Below are positions 40,886 to 49,026 of a DNA stretch of 64,000 nt, one piece after another; the stretch's first letter is position 1; the number at the start of each line of letters is the position of its first letter. The stretch is taken from assembly GCF_018531445.1 (NCBI RefSeq), contig NZ_JAHDTH010000002.1, positions 51,155-115,154 of the forward strand, read 5' to 3'. A model generated the notes under the pieces. That model made no database searches. It saw only the letters and a program-made list of their open reading frames with translations, and had not been told where the DNA came from. Source of the stretch: Pseudonocardia lacus. GTDB lineage: Bacteria > Actinomycetota > Actinomycetes > Mycobacteriales > Pseudonocardiaceae. Position numbers and translations under genes: made by a program.

Positions 40886-41821
40886 ATGACGATGACCAGC
40901 TACTCCGGAGCGCCGCCGGAGCGACGACGGCGCTGCGAGCCGCACCTCTGGTACGAACAACACGTCGATGACCTCGGCGCCGTGCAGGCCAGGGTGGTCA
41001 CCAACCGGCCCCTCGGTCGGCGCCTCGGCCGCACGCCGCTGGGCCGACCGCGACCGCGAGGGCTCACCCTCACGATGCCGCTGCGCGGCCGGATCGCGCT
41101 GAGCCAGGACCGGCGGCCGGCCGTCCTCGACGCGGGGGACTTCGTGATCCACGACGCGATCCGGCCGTGCCGGGTGCGCGCGATCGGCCCCTTCGACCTC
41201 GTCCAGGCGCTCGTGCTGCAGTTCCCGCGGGTCGTGCTGCCGGTACCGGGCGCCCGGCTCGAGCGCGTGCTCGCCGTCCCGGTCCGGTCCGGACCCGGCC
41301 TCGGCGAGCTGACCTCGCGGTTCCTGCGACAACTGGCGGGCAACCTCGACGAGGTGCGCCCGGCGCAGGCCGTCCGGCTGGCCACGGCGACGCTGGACCT
41401 GGTGGCCGCACGACTCGCGCACGTGTCGGCCGTCGACGGATCGGCGGTCCCCGGAGCCCGGCAGCGGGAGCTGCTGACGCCCATCCACGCGTTCGTCGAG
41501 GAGAATCTCGGCGATCCGCGGCTGTCCCCGTCCGCCGTCGCCACCGCCCACCACATCTCCCTGCGCTACCTGCACAAGCTGTTCCGCGACCAGGGCGCGA
41601 CCGTGGCGGCGTGGATCCGCGAGCGCCGGCTGGAGGGCTGCCGGCGCTCGCTCGGCGATCCCGCGCTGGCCGCCAGCCCGGTCGCGGCGATCGCGGCCCG
41701 GCACGGGTTCACCAGCGCCGCGCACTTCAGCCAGGCGTTCAAGGCGGCCTACGGGATGCCGCCGGGCCGTTACCGCAGCTGGATCCTCGGCTCGGTCGCC
41801 GGCTGTCGTCCCGACCCGTAG
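40886..41821 (+). CDS. AraC family transcriptional regulator
   Basis: 311 aa, ATG at 40886 with GGGGGG upstream. The N-terminal half is an AraC-type ligand/cupin region (MPLRGRIALSQDRRPAVLDA, then GDFVIHDAIRPCRVRAIGPF). The C-terminal HTH_18 pair is clear: LSPSAVATAHHISLRYLHKL, then VAAIAARHGFTSAAHFSQAF and KAAYGMPPGRYR. It resembles the AraC-binding-like (ActR/FeaR) type that recognises cell-internal signals. Divergent from the nSTAND-WD40 gene across a long inverted repeat, so it may control the T7SS-like operon. Confidence 0.88.
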   Translation: MTMTSYSGAPPERRRRCEPHLWYEQHVDDLGAVQARVVTNRPLGRRLGRTPLGRPRPRGLTLTMPLRGRIALSQDRRPAVLDAGDFVIHDAIRPCRVRAIGPFDLVQALVLQFPRVVLPVPGARLERVLAVPVRSGPGLGELTSRFLRQLAGNLDEVRPAQAVRLATATLDLVAARLAHVSAVDGSAVPGARQRELLTPIHAFVEENLGDPRLSPSAVATAHHISLRYLHKLFRDQGATVAAWIRERRLEGCRRSLGDPALAASPVAAIAARHGFTSAAHFSQAFKAAYGMPPGRYRSWILGSVAGCRPDP

Positions 41822-42164
41822 ACGATCTCGACCCGGCGGCCGCTCCGGCACGAGCCGGGTCCACACACCTCTGCCCAAGTGAATCGACCGGGTTGAACCA
41901 TCGCCGGCCCCGGGCCGCGAGAGGCTCCCGGCCCGGTCTGAGCCGCAGCACCGGCGGCCCGCACGCGGTCGAGGTCGTCCACGAGCTGGGCGACGGGGAC
42001 AACCTGCTGGTCCGGCGGGCGCTGGCCGGGTTCGTCGGGGACGGTCGGCCGGTCACCGCCGAGGCCGTCCTGCGTCGCTCCGACATCGCTGACCGACACG
42101 GCCACCAGCGAGCGCCCAGCCCGCCTTGCCGCGACACCGGGAGCGTGCGGCACCGCGCTGATCC
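41822..42164. other. Intergenic region between convergent AraC and MFS genes
   Basis: 343 bp with no complete gene. A hairpin lies at 41910-41936. About 41960-42110 on the plus strand encodes natural-looking text (AVEVVHELGDGDNLLVRRAL, then GFVGDGRPVTAEAVLRRSDI), possibly a fragment of a lost gene of unknown family. Confidence 0.4.
41910..41936. terminator. Hairpin between convergent genes
   Basis: CCGGGCCG-N11-CGGCCCGG is a perfect 8-bp stem about 90 bp after the AraC stop. There is no T-run. It could serve either strand. Confidence 0.4.
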
Positions 42165-43607
42165 CTACGCGCACTCGGCCGCGAGGTCCGCCGTCGCCTG
42201 CCGCACCGGGAGGGCGACCACGGGCTCCGGCTCGGCGGTCGGCTCCAGCGGCTCGTCGTCGCGGTAGTGCCGGCTCAGGTTGCGGTAGTGCTTGCTGGTC
42301 AGCGCGTAGGTGGTCAGCACCAGCCCGAACAGCGCCGTGATGACGAACAGCAGTGCGACGCCGCGCATCGGGCCGGTGCCGAACCAGCTGCCGATCAGCT
42401 GGGCTCCGGCGCCGCCCTCGGCCATGAACGGCATGAAGACGAACTGCGCCAGCGGGCTGATCAGGAACGCGGTCAGCGGCGACGCCGACTGCTCGACGCT
42501 CTGCGCGAACCCGAACACGCGCCCCTGGCGCTCGACCGGCACCACCTTCTGCAGCACGGTCTGCTCGGCCGCCTCCACGTAGGGCATCAGGAACATGAAC
42601 ACGGCCATGCCACCGATGAGCAGGACCACCGAGTGCTGGAGCGGGAAGACGAACGTGACCACCCACAGCGCCATGTTCACCAGCAGCACCAGCCGCACCG
42701 GGTTGGACGACAGGCCGGTGCGGGTGATCACCAGGCCACCGATGATCATCAGGGCGCTCAGCGCGCCCCAGAGCAGCCCCCACGCCTCGACGGACATCAT
42801 CGACAGGCCGTAGGGGTCCATCAGCGCCATGAAGGCGCCCATGAGCAGGTTGTTCAGCGTGCTGAAGAAGATCAGCGGGAGCATGCCGGGGATGGCGCGC
42901 ACCACGCGGATCGTGCCCTTCAGGTCGATGCCCTTGTCGTCCTCGCCCGCAGCGACGCTGTGCAGTTCGGGCACCCGCAGGGTGTGCAGGTGGACCAGGG
43001 CGCCGCCGAGGACGACGACGGCGAGCACCAGCACCGGCAGCATCCCGCCCGCGCCGACCAGCACACCGCTGAGCACGGACGTGACCAGCATCGACACGCC
43101 GCTGGTGGTGCCGACCATGCCGTTGGCGCGGTCGCGGCGGGACTCGTCGAACAGCGCGGTGACGACGGTGGGCAGGGCGATCGAGCGCAGGTTGCCGACG
43201 ATCACGCCCAGCATCAGCAGTGTGATCAGCACCCACAGGCGCACGCTCGCGGGGTTCGTCCACTCCTCGGCCGGCGTGATCACGTACAGCGCCAGGCTCG
43301 CGGTGTACAGCCCGAGCGACACGGCCGCGGAGCCCTGCATCACGGTCTTCTTGCGGTGGTGGTCGACGATGCTGCCGAACCAGATCCCGGTCAGCGTGGT
43401 GAAGACCAGGAAGAGCCCGGCGATGATGCCGGTGGCGAACACCGAGCCGGTCTCCAGGTAGACGAAGAAGGTGATCGCGAACCAGACGGTGAAGTTCGTG
43501 ACCGACACGCCCAGCACGTTGACCAGCAGCTGCGCGAAGGTCCGAACGGTCGGGTCCGACAGCCGCAGCTGCGTCGAGGCCCGCTCGTCGGTGCTGGTGG
43601 CAGTCAT
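42165..43607 (-). CDS. MFS transporter
   Basis: 480-aa major facilitator superfamily permease with 12 predicted helices. The N-terminal half has GLFLVFTTLTGIWFGSIVDH followed by HRKKTVMQGSAAVSLGLY, the standard loop 2-3 motif region. A 30-residue loop follows helix 6 (LHSVAAGEDDKGIDLKGTIR). The C-terminal cytoplasmic tail is acidic/proline-rich. It resembles drug-export MFS proteins of the enterobactin/macrolide exporter type. Substrate unknown. Its promoter carries a palindrome; it reads away from the PBP4 remnant. Confidence 0.87.
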   Translation of the reverse strand: MTATSTDERASTQLRLSDPTVRTFAQLLVNVLGVSVTNFTVWFAITFFVYLETGSVFATGIIAGLFLVFTTLTGIWFGSIVDHHRKKTVMQGSAAVSLGLYTASLALYVITPAEEWTNPASVRLWVLITLLMLGVIVGNLRSIALPTVVTALFDESRRDRANGMVGTTSGVSMLVTSVLSGVLVGAGGMLPVLVLAVVVLGGALVHLHTLRVPELHSVAAGEDDKGIDLKGTIRVVRAIPGMLPLIFFSTLNNLLMGAFMALMDPYGLSMMSVEAWGLLWGALSALMIIGGLVITRTGLSSNPVRLVLLVNMALWVVTFVFPLQHSVVLLIGGMAVFMFLMPYVEAAEQTVLQKVVPVERQGRVFGFAQSVEQSASPLTAFLISPLAQFVFMPFMAEGGAGAQLIGSWFGTGPMRGVALLFVITALFGLVLTTYALTSKHYRNLSRHYRDDEPLEPTAEPEPVVALPVRQATADLAAECA

Positions 43608-43640
43608 GACAACTCCTGTGGTCCGTCGGTTCGCATCGAG

Positions 43641-43669
43641 CCTCGTAGTTCAAGTCGACTTCATGTCAA
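43641..43669 (-). promoter_or_regulatory. Promoter/operator of the MFS gene
   Basis: On the minus strand TTGACA (43669-43664) is followed by 16 bp and TACGAG (43647-43642), a fair -35/-10 pair. The spacer holds the perfect 10-bp palindrome AAGTCGACTT (43652-43661), a likely repressor or MerR-type activator site. Confidence 0.5.
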
Positions 43670-43743
43670 CCCCGTGCAGCTCGAGCATTCACAGGACAAG
43701 ACCCGCACCACGGCGAGAACTCATCGCCGGCCGCAGAAGCCGA

Positions 43744-44042
43744 TCCGGCGGGTACTCGCCGGACTTCTTCGCGGCGTTCCTGGGCCACCTCAGCGGCAAG
43801 CCGTACTTCCACCCGTGTTCGCCAAGACCGGCACCGGCGTCGGGCGCTTCGACCCGTCGGCCCCGCCGACCACCTACAAGGCGCTCGCCGGCTACATCGA
43901 GATGCCGGACGGCGGCTGGGTCACGTTCGCGGAGTTCATGCAGGCCCCGGTCGAGTCGGTCCCGGCGGGCCAGGCGCTGGCGGACTTGGCCGGCGCCGCG
44001 ATGGGCGAGATCGCCGCCCACGTCTACGAGACGGCCGGCTGA
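43744..44042 (+). pseudogene. D-alanyl-D-alanine carboxypeptidase (PBP4 family) C-terminal remnant
   Basis: SGGYSPDFFAAFLGHLSGKP in one frame is followed, after a deletion, by VFAKTGTGVGRFDPSAPPTT in another (from 43815) and then KALAGYIEMPDGGWVTFAEF and AAMGEIAAHVYETAG to a stop. This is the KTG box and C-terminus of an actinobacterial PBP4-type DD-carboxypeptidase. The SxxK and SxN regions are absent. The two frames and the missing loop show that it is dead. Same strand as the N-terminal remnant at 29.2 kb. Confidence 0.72.
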
Positions 44043-44089
44043 TCAGCCCGATCCGCTGACGGCGGGGCCGTCAGCGGACCGAGCCGCGG

Positions 44090-44818
44090 TCAGCGAGCGG
44101 TCTTCCGCGCGGCTTCGAGGATGACGTCGGTGACGGCCCTCGGCTGCGAGACGGTGACGGCGTGCGACGCGTCGACCTCGACCAGGTGGGCGCCCGCCCG
44201 GTCGGCCATGAAGCGCGACAGCTCGGCCGGGATGGCGAGGTCCTGGCGCGCCGACAGGGCCCAGCTCTCGATCGACTTCCACGCGGCCCGGGTGGCCGGC
44301 GCCTCGAACGCGGCCAGCGCCAGCGGGCGCTGCGTCGCCGCCATCCGCAGGGCGACGTCGGCGTCGACGTCACCGGCGAACAGCTCGTGGAACTGCTCCT
44401 GGTCGATGTAGAGCTCCGGCGCCGACGTGCCGTCCGCGGCCGGATACGGGACCGGCTGCGCGGCGTCGCCGAGGCGGGCGCCCGGGAACTTGCCGACGAG
44501 GTCGACCAGGTTCTCGCCGGGCTCGGGCAGGAAGCTCGCGACGAAGACGAGGGCCGTGACGTCCGGGTGGCCGTCGGCCGCGTGGCTCATCACCACCCCG
44601 CCGTACGAGTGCCCGGCGACGACGATCGGGCCGTCGATGCTGTCGAGGAGGCTGCGGACGTACGCGGCATCGCCTTCGATGCTGCGCAGCGGGTTCGCGG
44701 CCGCGATCACCGGGTGCCCGGCCTCGCGCAGCGCCGTGATCGACCCGTTCCAGCTGGACGAGTCGGCGTAGGCGCCGTGGACCAGGACGATGGTCTGCTT
44801 CCCGGGGGTGGTGCTCAT
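44090..44818 (-). CDS. Alpha/beta fold hydrolase
   Basis: 242 aa from ATG at 44818 (GGAAGGAACC upstream). Alpha/beta hydrolase of the small esterase/EstC-like type: TIVLVHGAYADSSSWNGSIT near the start (oxyanion HG), GPIVVAGHSYGGVVMSHAAD with nucleophile GHSYG near 88, and catalytic His in VEVDASHAVTVSQPRAV near 222. Substrate unknown. Follows the RidA gene on the same strand by 32 bp, so they form a two-gene operon. Confidence 0.87.
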   Translation of the reverse strand: MSTTPGKQTIVLVHGAYADSSSWNGSITALREAGHPVIAAANPLRSIEGDAAYVRSLLDSIDGPIVVAGHSYGGVVMSHAADGHPDVTALVFVASFLPEPGENLVDLVGKFPGARLGDAAQPVPYPAADGTSAPELYIDQEQFHELFAGDVDADVALRMAATQRPLALAAFEAPATRAAWKSIESWALSARQDLAIPAELSRFMADRAGAHLVEVDASHAVTVSQPRAVTDVILEAARKTAR

Positions 44819-44850
44819 GGCGGTTCCTTCCATCGGAGGGTGCGGTGGGC

Positions 44851-45336
44851 TCAGGCCCGGACTTCGACTTCGACTTCCAGTTCGATCTCGACCGGCGAGC
44901 CCAGCGGCAGCCAGGCGACGCCGACGGCGGAGCGGACGTGCCGGCCGCGCTCGCCGAAGGTCTGTTCGAGCAGGTGGGAGGCGCCGTCGACGACGGCGGG
45001 CTGGTCGGTGAAGCCCTCGGCGGAGGCGACGAAGCCGCCCACCCGCACGACGCGCACGACGTCGTCGAGCCGCGCCTGGGCGTGCACCGCGGCGAGCGCG
45101 TTGACCGCGGCCACGCGGGCCAGCGCGTACGCCTCGGCCACCGTCACCTCGGCGCCCAGCCGGCCGATCGCCGCCAGGCTGCCGTCGACCAGCGGGAGCT
45201 GGCCCGAGGTGATCACGCGGGTACCGACCCGGAGGGCGGGGACGTGGGCGGCCACCGGGGCGGGTGCGTGGGGCAGCCGGAACCCGAGCTCCGCCAGCCG
45301 GGCCAGCGGACCGGCGCGGGGGAAGGGATCGGCCAT
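44851..45336 (-). CDS. RidA family protein
   Basis: 161-aa YjgF/YER057c/UK114 family protein; relatives deaminate reactive enamine/imine intermediates. ATG at 45336 (MADPFPRAGPLARLAELGFR) follows GAGGTGCC. Core text ITSGQLPLVDGSLAAIGRLG, then AYALARVAAVNALAAVHAQA, RVVRVGGFVASAEGFTDQPA, and the end VRSAVGVAWLPLGSPVEIEL matches the longer RidA subgroup with an N-terminal extension. The catalytic Arg of RidA proper is not placed with certainty. The C-terminus is a run of EVEV repeats. Divergent from a LAL-type regulator. Confidence 0.87.
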   Translation of the reverse strand: MADPFPRAGPLARLAELGFRLPHAPAPVAAHVPALRVGTRVITSGQLPLVDGSLAAIGRLGAEVTVAEAYALARVAAVNALAAVHAQARLDDVVRVVRVGGFVASAEGFTDQPAVVDGASHLLEQTFGERGRHVRSAVGVAWLPLGSPVEIELEVEVEVRA

Positions 45337-45515
45337 GGCACCTCGACCTCGGGGGACGCTGCTGGTCTGCGTCGATGCTCGGTCCCCGCGCACCCGCGCC
45401 GAGTCCCGCGTTCGCGTAGTCCGGTGATGGCGCGGCCGCCGGCTACGCGCCCCACGAGCTCTGTCCCGGCGATCACCCGTTTGCGTACACTCCCCGATTT
45501 GTGAGGATCCGCCGC

Positions 45516-45534
45516 CGGCTCGCCCGACGAGCCG
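45516..45534 (+). other. Leader hairpin before the LuxR start
   Basis: CGGCTCG-CCCGA-CGAGCCG is a perfect 7-bp stem ending 12 bp before the GTG start of the LuxR gene. It may mask the ribosome binding region; there is no clear Shine-Dalgarno. Confidence 0.35.
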
Positions 45535-45546
45535 CGGCGTAGCCGC

Positions 45547-48282
45547 GTGGGGCTGATCGGCCGCGACGCGGAGCTCGACGCGATCGTGGGCCTCCTCGAC
45601 GCGGCCCGCTCGGGGCGCAGCGGCGCGGTGCTGGTGCGCGGCGAGGCCGGGATGGGCAAGTCGGCCCTCCTCTCGGCGGTCATCGAGCACGCCCGGACGG
45701 CGGGGATGCGGACCCGCGAGGTCCGGGGGGTCGCCGGCGAGGTCGACTTCGGGTTCGCCGCGCTGCAGCGGCTGCTCATCCCGTTCATGGACGGCTACAG
45801 CGGCTTGCCGGGCCCCCAGCGCGCCGCACTCGGTGCGGCGATCGGGCTGACCGATGCGAGCGCACCGGACCGGTTCCTGGTCGGTCTGGCCGCGCTCACG
45901 CTGCTGGCCGAGACCGAGCCCGACCGCCCCAAGCTGCTCGTGGTGGACGACGCCCACTGGCTGGACCGGGAGTCGCTGGACACCCTGCTCTTCGTCGCCC
46001 GGCGCATCCAGGCGGAGTCGCTGGCGATCGTCTTCGGGGCGCGGCCCGGGGGCGCCTTCGACGGGATCACGACCGTCGAGCTGGCCGGGCTGTCGCCGGA
46101 GGCGACGACCCGGCTGCTCTCGATCACGTCGGGGTCGGCCGTGGACCCCGAGGTCGGTCGGCGCGTCGCGGCCGGCTCGCAGGGGTGCCCGCTCGCCGTC
46201 GTCGAACTCGTCCGGGACCTCTCACCGGGCCAGCTCGTCGGGACCATCGCCCTGCCCGATCCGCTGCCGATCGGCGACCGGCTCGAAGGGCTCTACCTCG
46301 ACAGGGTCCGCGCGCTCCCGACGGCCACCCGGCAGCTGCTGCTGATCGCCGCCGCGGAACCCGGGGCGCACCTGGCGACCGTGTCGGCGGCGGCCGCGAC
46401 CGCGGGCCTCACCGCGGACGCGCTGGACGCCGCGCAGCAGGCGGGACTGGTCGACCTGGACGGAACCGTCACGTTCCGCCACCCGCTCGTGCGCTCGGCC
46501 GTGTACCGAGGGGCCGCGCCGGCGGATCGCCGGCGCGCCCACGCCCTGCTCGCCCAGGTCACCGATCCGGACGTGGAGCCCGACGCGTGGGTGTGGCACC
46601 GGGCCCGCTCGGTCGCGGCCCCGGACGAGGAGGTGGCGTCGGCGCTGGAGGCCCGCGGCGTCGAGGCCGAGCGCAGGGGGCGCTACGCGGCGTACGCGAC
46701 GCTGCTGTCCCGCGCCGCCGAGCTCACGGCCGACCCGCGGGCCCGCGCCCGCCGCGCGCTGACCGCGGCGAACGCCACGGTCGTTGCCGGTGCGCCGGGC
46801 GAGGCGGGCGTGCTCCTCGACCGCATCCGGATGGAGCACGCCGAGCCACTCGTCCAGGTCCACGCGAAGCGGCTGCGGGCAACGCTCACGTCCATCGGCC
46901 GGCTGCGAGAGGCGTTGCCGCTGATGCTCGACGCGGCGCACTCCGCCGAGCACCTCGACCCCGCGCTCGCCCGCCTCACCTACGCCGACGGCCTCTTCAT
47001 GCTGGCGCTCGCCTCGCACCTCGCCCCACCCGGTCTGGCCGAGGAGCTGGCCGCGTCGGCGCTCGCGGCGCTGGAGCCCGCCGACACGTCGGTCATCGAC
47101 GACCTGGTCCGGGCGTTGGCGGAGCGGCTGACCGGGGACCACGCGCGCGCGGTCGGCCTGCTGCGGACCTCGATGCGTTCGATGCTGCGGCCGGACCTCC
47201 CGAACGCGTTCCTGCGCTGGTCCAGCGCCGGCGCCATGGTGGCGGTGGAGCTGCTCGACATCGACCTGTTCCGCCGGTTCAGCGCTGCCTGGGCCGACGA
47301 GGCCCGCTCGCGCGGAGCGCTCGACCGGCTCCGCAGCACGCTGGGCAACCAGGCCCAGGGCGAACTGTGGTGCGGCCGGTTCGACACCGCCGCGACCATG
47401 TGCGAGGAGGCCGCGGAGATCGCCCGGTCCATGGGCGACGACGTCCTCGTGTGGAGGTTGCTGGGCGCGGAGCTCTACGCCTGGCGCGAGGACGAAGCAG
47501 CGTGCCGGGCGATCATCGACGTGATCCGCTCCCCCGCGCTCGCGGAGACGGGCAACGGCCTCCTGATCAACTCCGCGCAGCTTGCCCTGACGGTCCTGGA
47601 GAACAGCCTGGGCAACTACGCGGCCGCACTGGAGGCCGCGTGGCCGGTGTTCGAGCGCGACCCGGTCTTCCAGGGCGGGCGGATCCTCGCCGAGATCGTC
47701 GAGGCCGGGCACCGGTGCGGCCGCGACGACGCCGCCACCGCGGCGCTGCACCGCCTCGGGGCGAGGTCGGACGCCTGGGGCACGGCGTGGGCCGCCGGTC
47801 TGCACGCCCGCGCGACCGCGATCATGGCGGGAGAGGACGCCGAGCCGCACTTCGTCCGCTCGATCTCCGAGCTGGAACGCACGCCCGTCCGCACCGACCT
47901 CGCGCGCAGCCACCTCCTCTACGGGGAGTGGCTGCGCCGCCAGAACCGGCGCAGGGACGCCAGGGCGGAACTCACCACGGCCCACGACATGTTCGTCGAG
48001 ATGGGCGCGCCCCGCTTCGCGAGCCGGGCGGCCCGGGAGATCGCCGCGACGGGGGCGACCGTCCGGCGGAGGAGCTCCGCGGCGGACACCGAGCCCCTGA
48101 CGCCCCAGGAGGAGGCGATCGCGCAGCTCGCGGCCGGCGCCGCCACCAACCGGCAGATCGCCGCCGGGCTGTTCCTGAGCGCGAGCACGGTCGACTACCA
48201 CCTCCGCAAGGTCTACCGGAAGCTCGGCGTCGACTCGCGCCGGAAGCTGCGGGACGCGCTCGACCAGCGCCCGGGTCGGTGA
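45547..48282 (+). CDS. LAL-type LuxR transcriptional regulator (ATPase + TPR + HTH)
   Basis: 911-aa large ATP-binding LuxR regulator. The AAA/STAND ATPase is at the N-terminus: GLIGRDAELDAIVGLLDAAR, P-loop VRGEAGMGKSALLSAV (about 34) and Walker B LLVVDDAHWLDRESLD (about 130). The middle 500 residues are TPR-like helices. The C-terminal HTH is LTPQEEAIAQLAAGAATNRQ, then SASTVDYHLRKVYRKLGVDS. GTG start. Inducer unknown. Divergent from the RidA/hydrolase pair, which it probably regulates. Confidence 0.9.
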   Translation: MGLIGRDAELDAIVGLLDAARSGRSGAVLVRGEAGMGKSALLSAVIEHARTAGMRTREVRGVAGEVDFGFAALQRLLIPFMDGYSGLPGPQRAALGAAIGLTDASAPDRFLVGLAALTLLAETEPDRPKLLVVDDAHWLDRESLDTLLFVARRIQAESLAIVFGARPGGAFDGITTVELAGLSPEATTRLLSITSGSAVDPEVGRRVAAGSQGCPLAVVELVRDLSPGQLVGTIALPDPLPIGDRLEGLYLDRVRALPTATRQLLLIAAAEPGAHLATVSAAAATAGLTADALDAAQQAGLVDLDGTVTFRHPLVRSAVYRGAAPADRRRAHALLAQVTDPDVEPDAWVWHRARSVAAPDEEVASALEARGVEAERRGRYAAYATLLSRAAELTADPRARARRALTAANATVVAGAPGEAGVLLDRIRMEHAEPLVQVHAKRLRATLTSIGRLREALPLMLDAAHSAEHLDPALARLTYADGLFMLALASHLAPPGLAEELAASALAALEPADTSVIDDLVRALAERLTGDHARAVGLLRTSMRSMLRPDLPNAFLRWSSAGAMVAVELLDIDLFRRFSAAWADEARSRGALDRLRSTLGNQAQGELWCGRFDTAATMCEEAAEIARSMGDDVLVWRLLGAELYAWREDEAACRAIIDVIRSPALAETGNGLLINSAQLALTVLENSLGNYAAALEAAWPVFERDPVFQGGRILAEIVEAGHRCGRDDAATAALHRLGARSDAWGTAWAAGLHARATAIMAGEDAEPHFVRSISELERTPVRTDLARSHLLYGEWLRRQNRRRDARAELTTAHDMFVEMGAPRFASRAAREIAATGATVRRRSSAADTEPLTPQEEAIAQLAAGAATNRQIAAGLFLSASTVDYHLRKVYRKLGVDSRRKLRDALDQRPGR

Positions 48283-48368
48283 CGGGGGCGAGATCGCTCG
48301 GCGGTGGAAGCGCGTGGTCCGTAGTCGGCACGCAGGTCCCGGTCGCCGCGGTCGATGCCGAGCGCGCC

Positions 48369-48396
48369 GTGGACGGCGGCCCCGAACGCCGTCCGC
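48369..48396. terminator. Hairpin between convergent LuxR and PPOX genes
   Basis: GGACGGCG-N8-CGCCGTCC is a perfect 8-bp stem that two further pairs can extend. It lies 87 bp after the LuxR stop and 49 bp before the end of the opposing gene. No T-run. Confidence 0.45.
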
Positions 48397-48444
48397 CTGC
48401 GGTGCCCACCCCGCCGCGACACCGTCGGGGAGCGCGCCGAGCCC

Positions 48445-48978
48445 TCAGCCCCACCGGTAGCGGGTCTGGGACGACTCGCTACCGGCGGCGAAGGCGAAGG
48501 CCTTGTCCGGCTGGACCCGGTAGAGCTGCACGTTCCCGGTCCGGACGGCGTCACCCAGCTGGTACCAGGTCCCGTCCTCGCGGGTGAGGTGCCAGCCGTA
48601 GGCCTGCTCGAAGGCGGTCGCCGCGGCATCCCGGGTCGCCCGGTCGGTGACCAGGCTCGCCGTGCCTTCGACGACGTAGTCCATGCCCGTCAGCGTGTCG
48701 GTTCCGGTGGTCAACGCGCAGCGCTGGTTGGCGTCGAGGTTCCTCGCCTTCTGCTCACTGTCGCCGGTGGTGAACCACATCGCGCCGAGCGCCCAGATCG
48801 CCAGCAGCGGTGTCACGTGGGGGCGGCCGTCGCGGCGCACCGTGCACAGGTGGAACTTCTGGATCCGGCGCAGGGCCCATTCCGTCGCCGCCCACGGCGT
48901 CGGCTTGGCCCCTGGTGAGGAGAACGGACCGAGGCTGGTCAGTGGCGCGGGCGGGTCGTCGGTCGTACGAACGGGCAT
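48445..48978 (-). CDS. Pyridoxamine 5'-phosphate oxidase family protein
   Basis: 177-aa split beta-barrel flavin/F420-binding protein. KFHLCTVRRDGRPHVTPLLA, then ALGAMWFTTGDSEQKARNLD and RCALTTGTDTLTGMDYVVEG are the standard PPOX core; LYRVQPDKAFAFAAGSESSQ closes the barrel. It is more like the PPOX-class deazaflavin/flavin proteins than true pyridoxamine oxidase. ATG start. 48 bp downstream of the BTAD regulator stop on the same strand. Confidence 0.87.
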   Translation of the reverse strand: MPVRTTDDPPAPLTSLGPFSSPGAKPTPWAATEWALRRIQKFHLCTVRRDGRPHVTPLLAIWALGAMWFTTGDSEQKARNLDANQRCALTTGTDTLTGMDYVVEGTASLVTDRATRDAAATAFEQAYGWHLTREDGTWYQLGDAVRTGNVQLYRVQPDKAFAFAAGSESSQTRYRWG

Positions 48979-49026
48979 GGTTCTCCTCGTGGTCGTCGCG
49001 CATCCGACGACGTCGGACCTCGCGGA

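Noticed and set aside
36894..40889. 1,331-codon plus-strand ORF opposite the nSTAND-WD40 gene
   Set aside because: It is a composition shadow of the WD40 repeats on the other strand, with Gly/Arg/His/Val-rich text and no domain.
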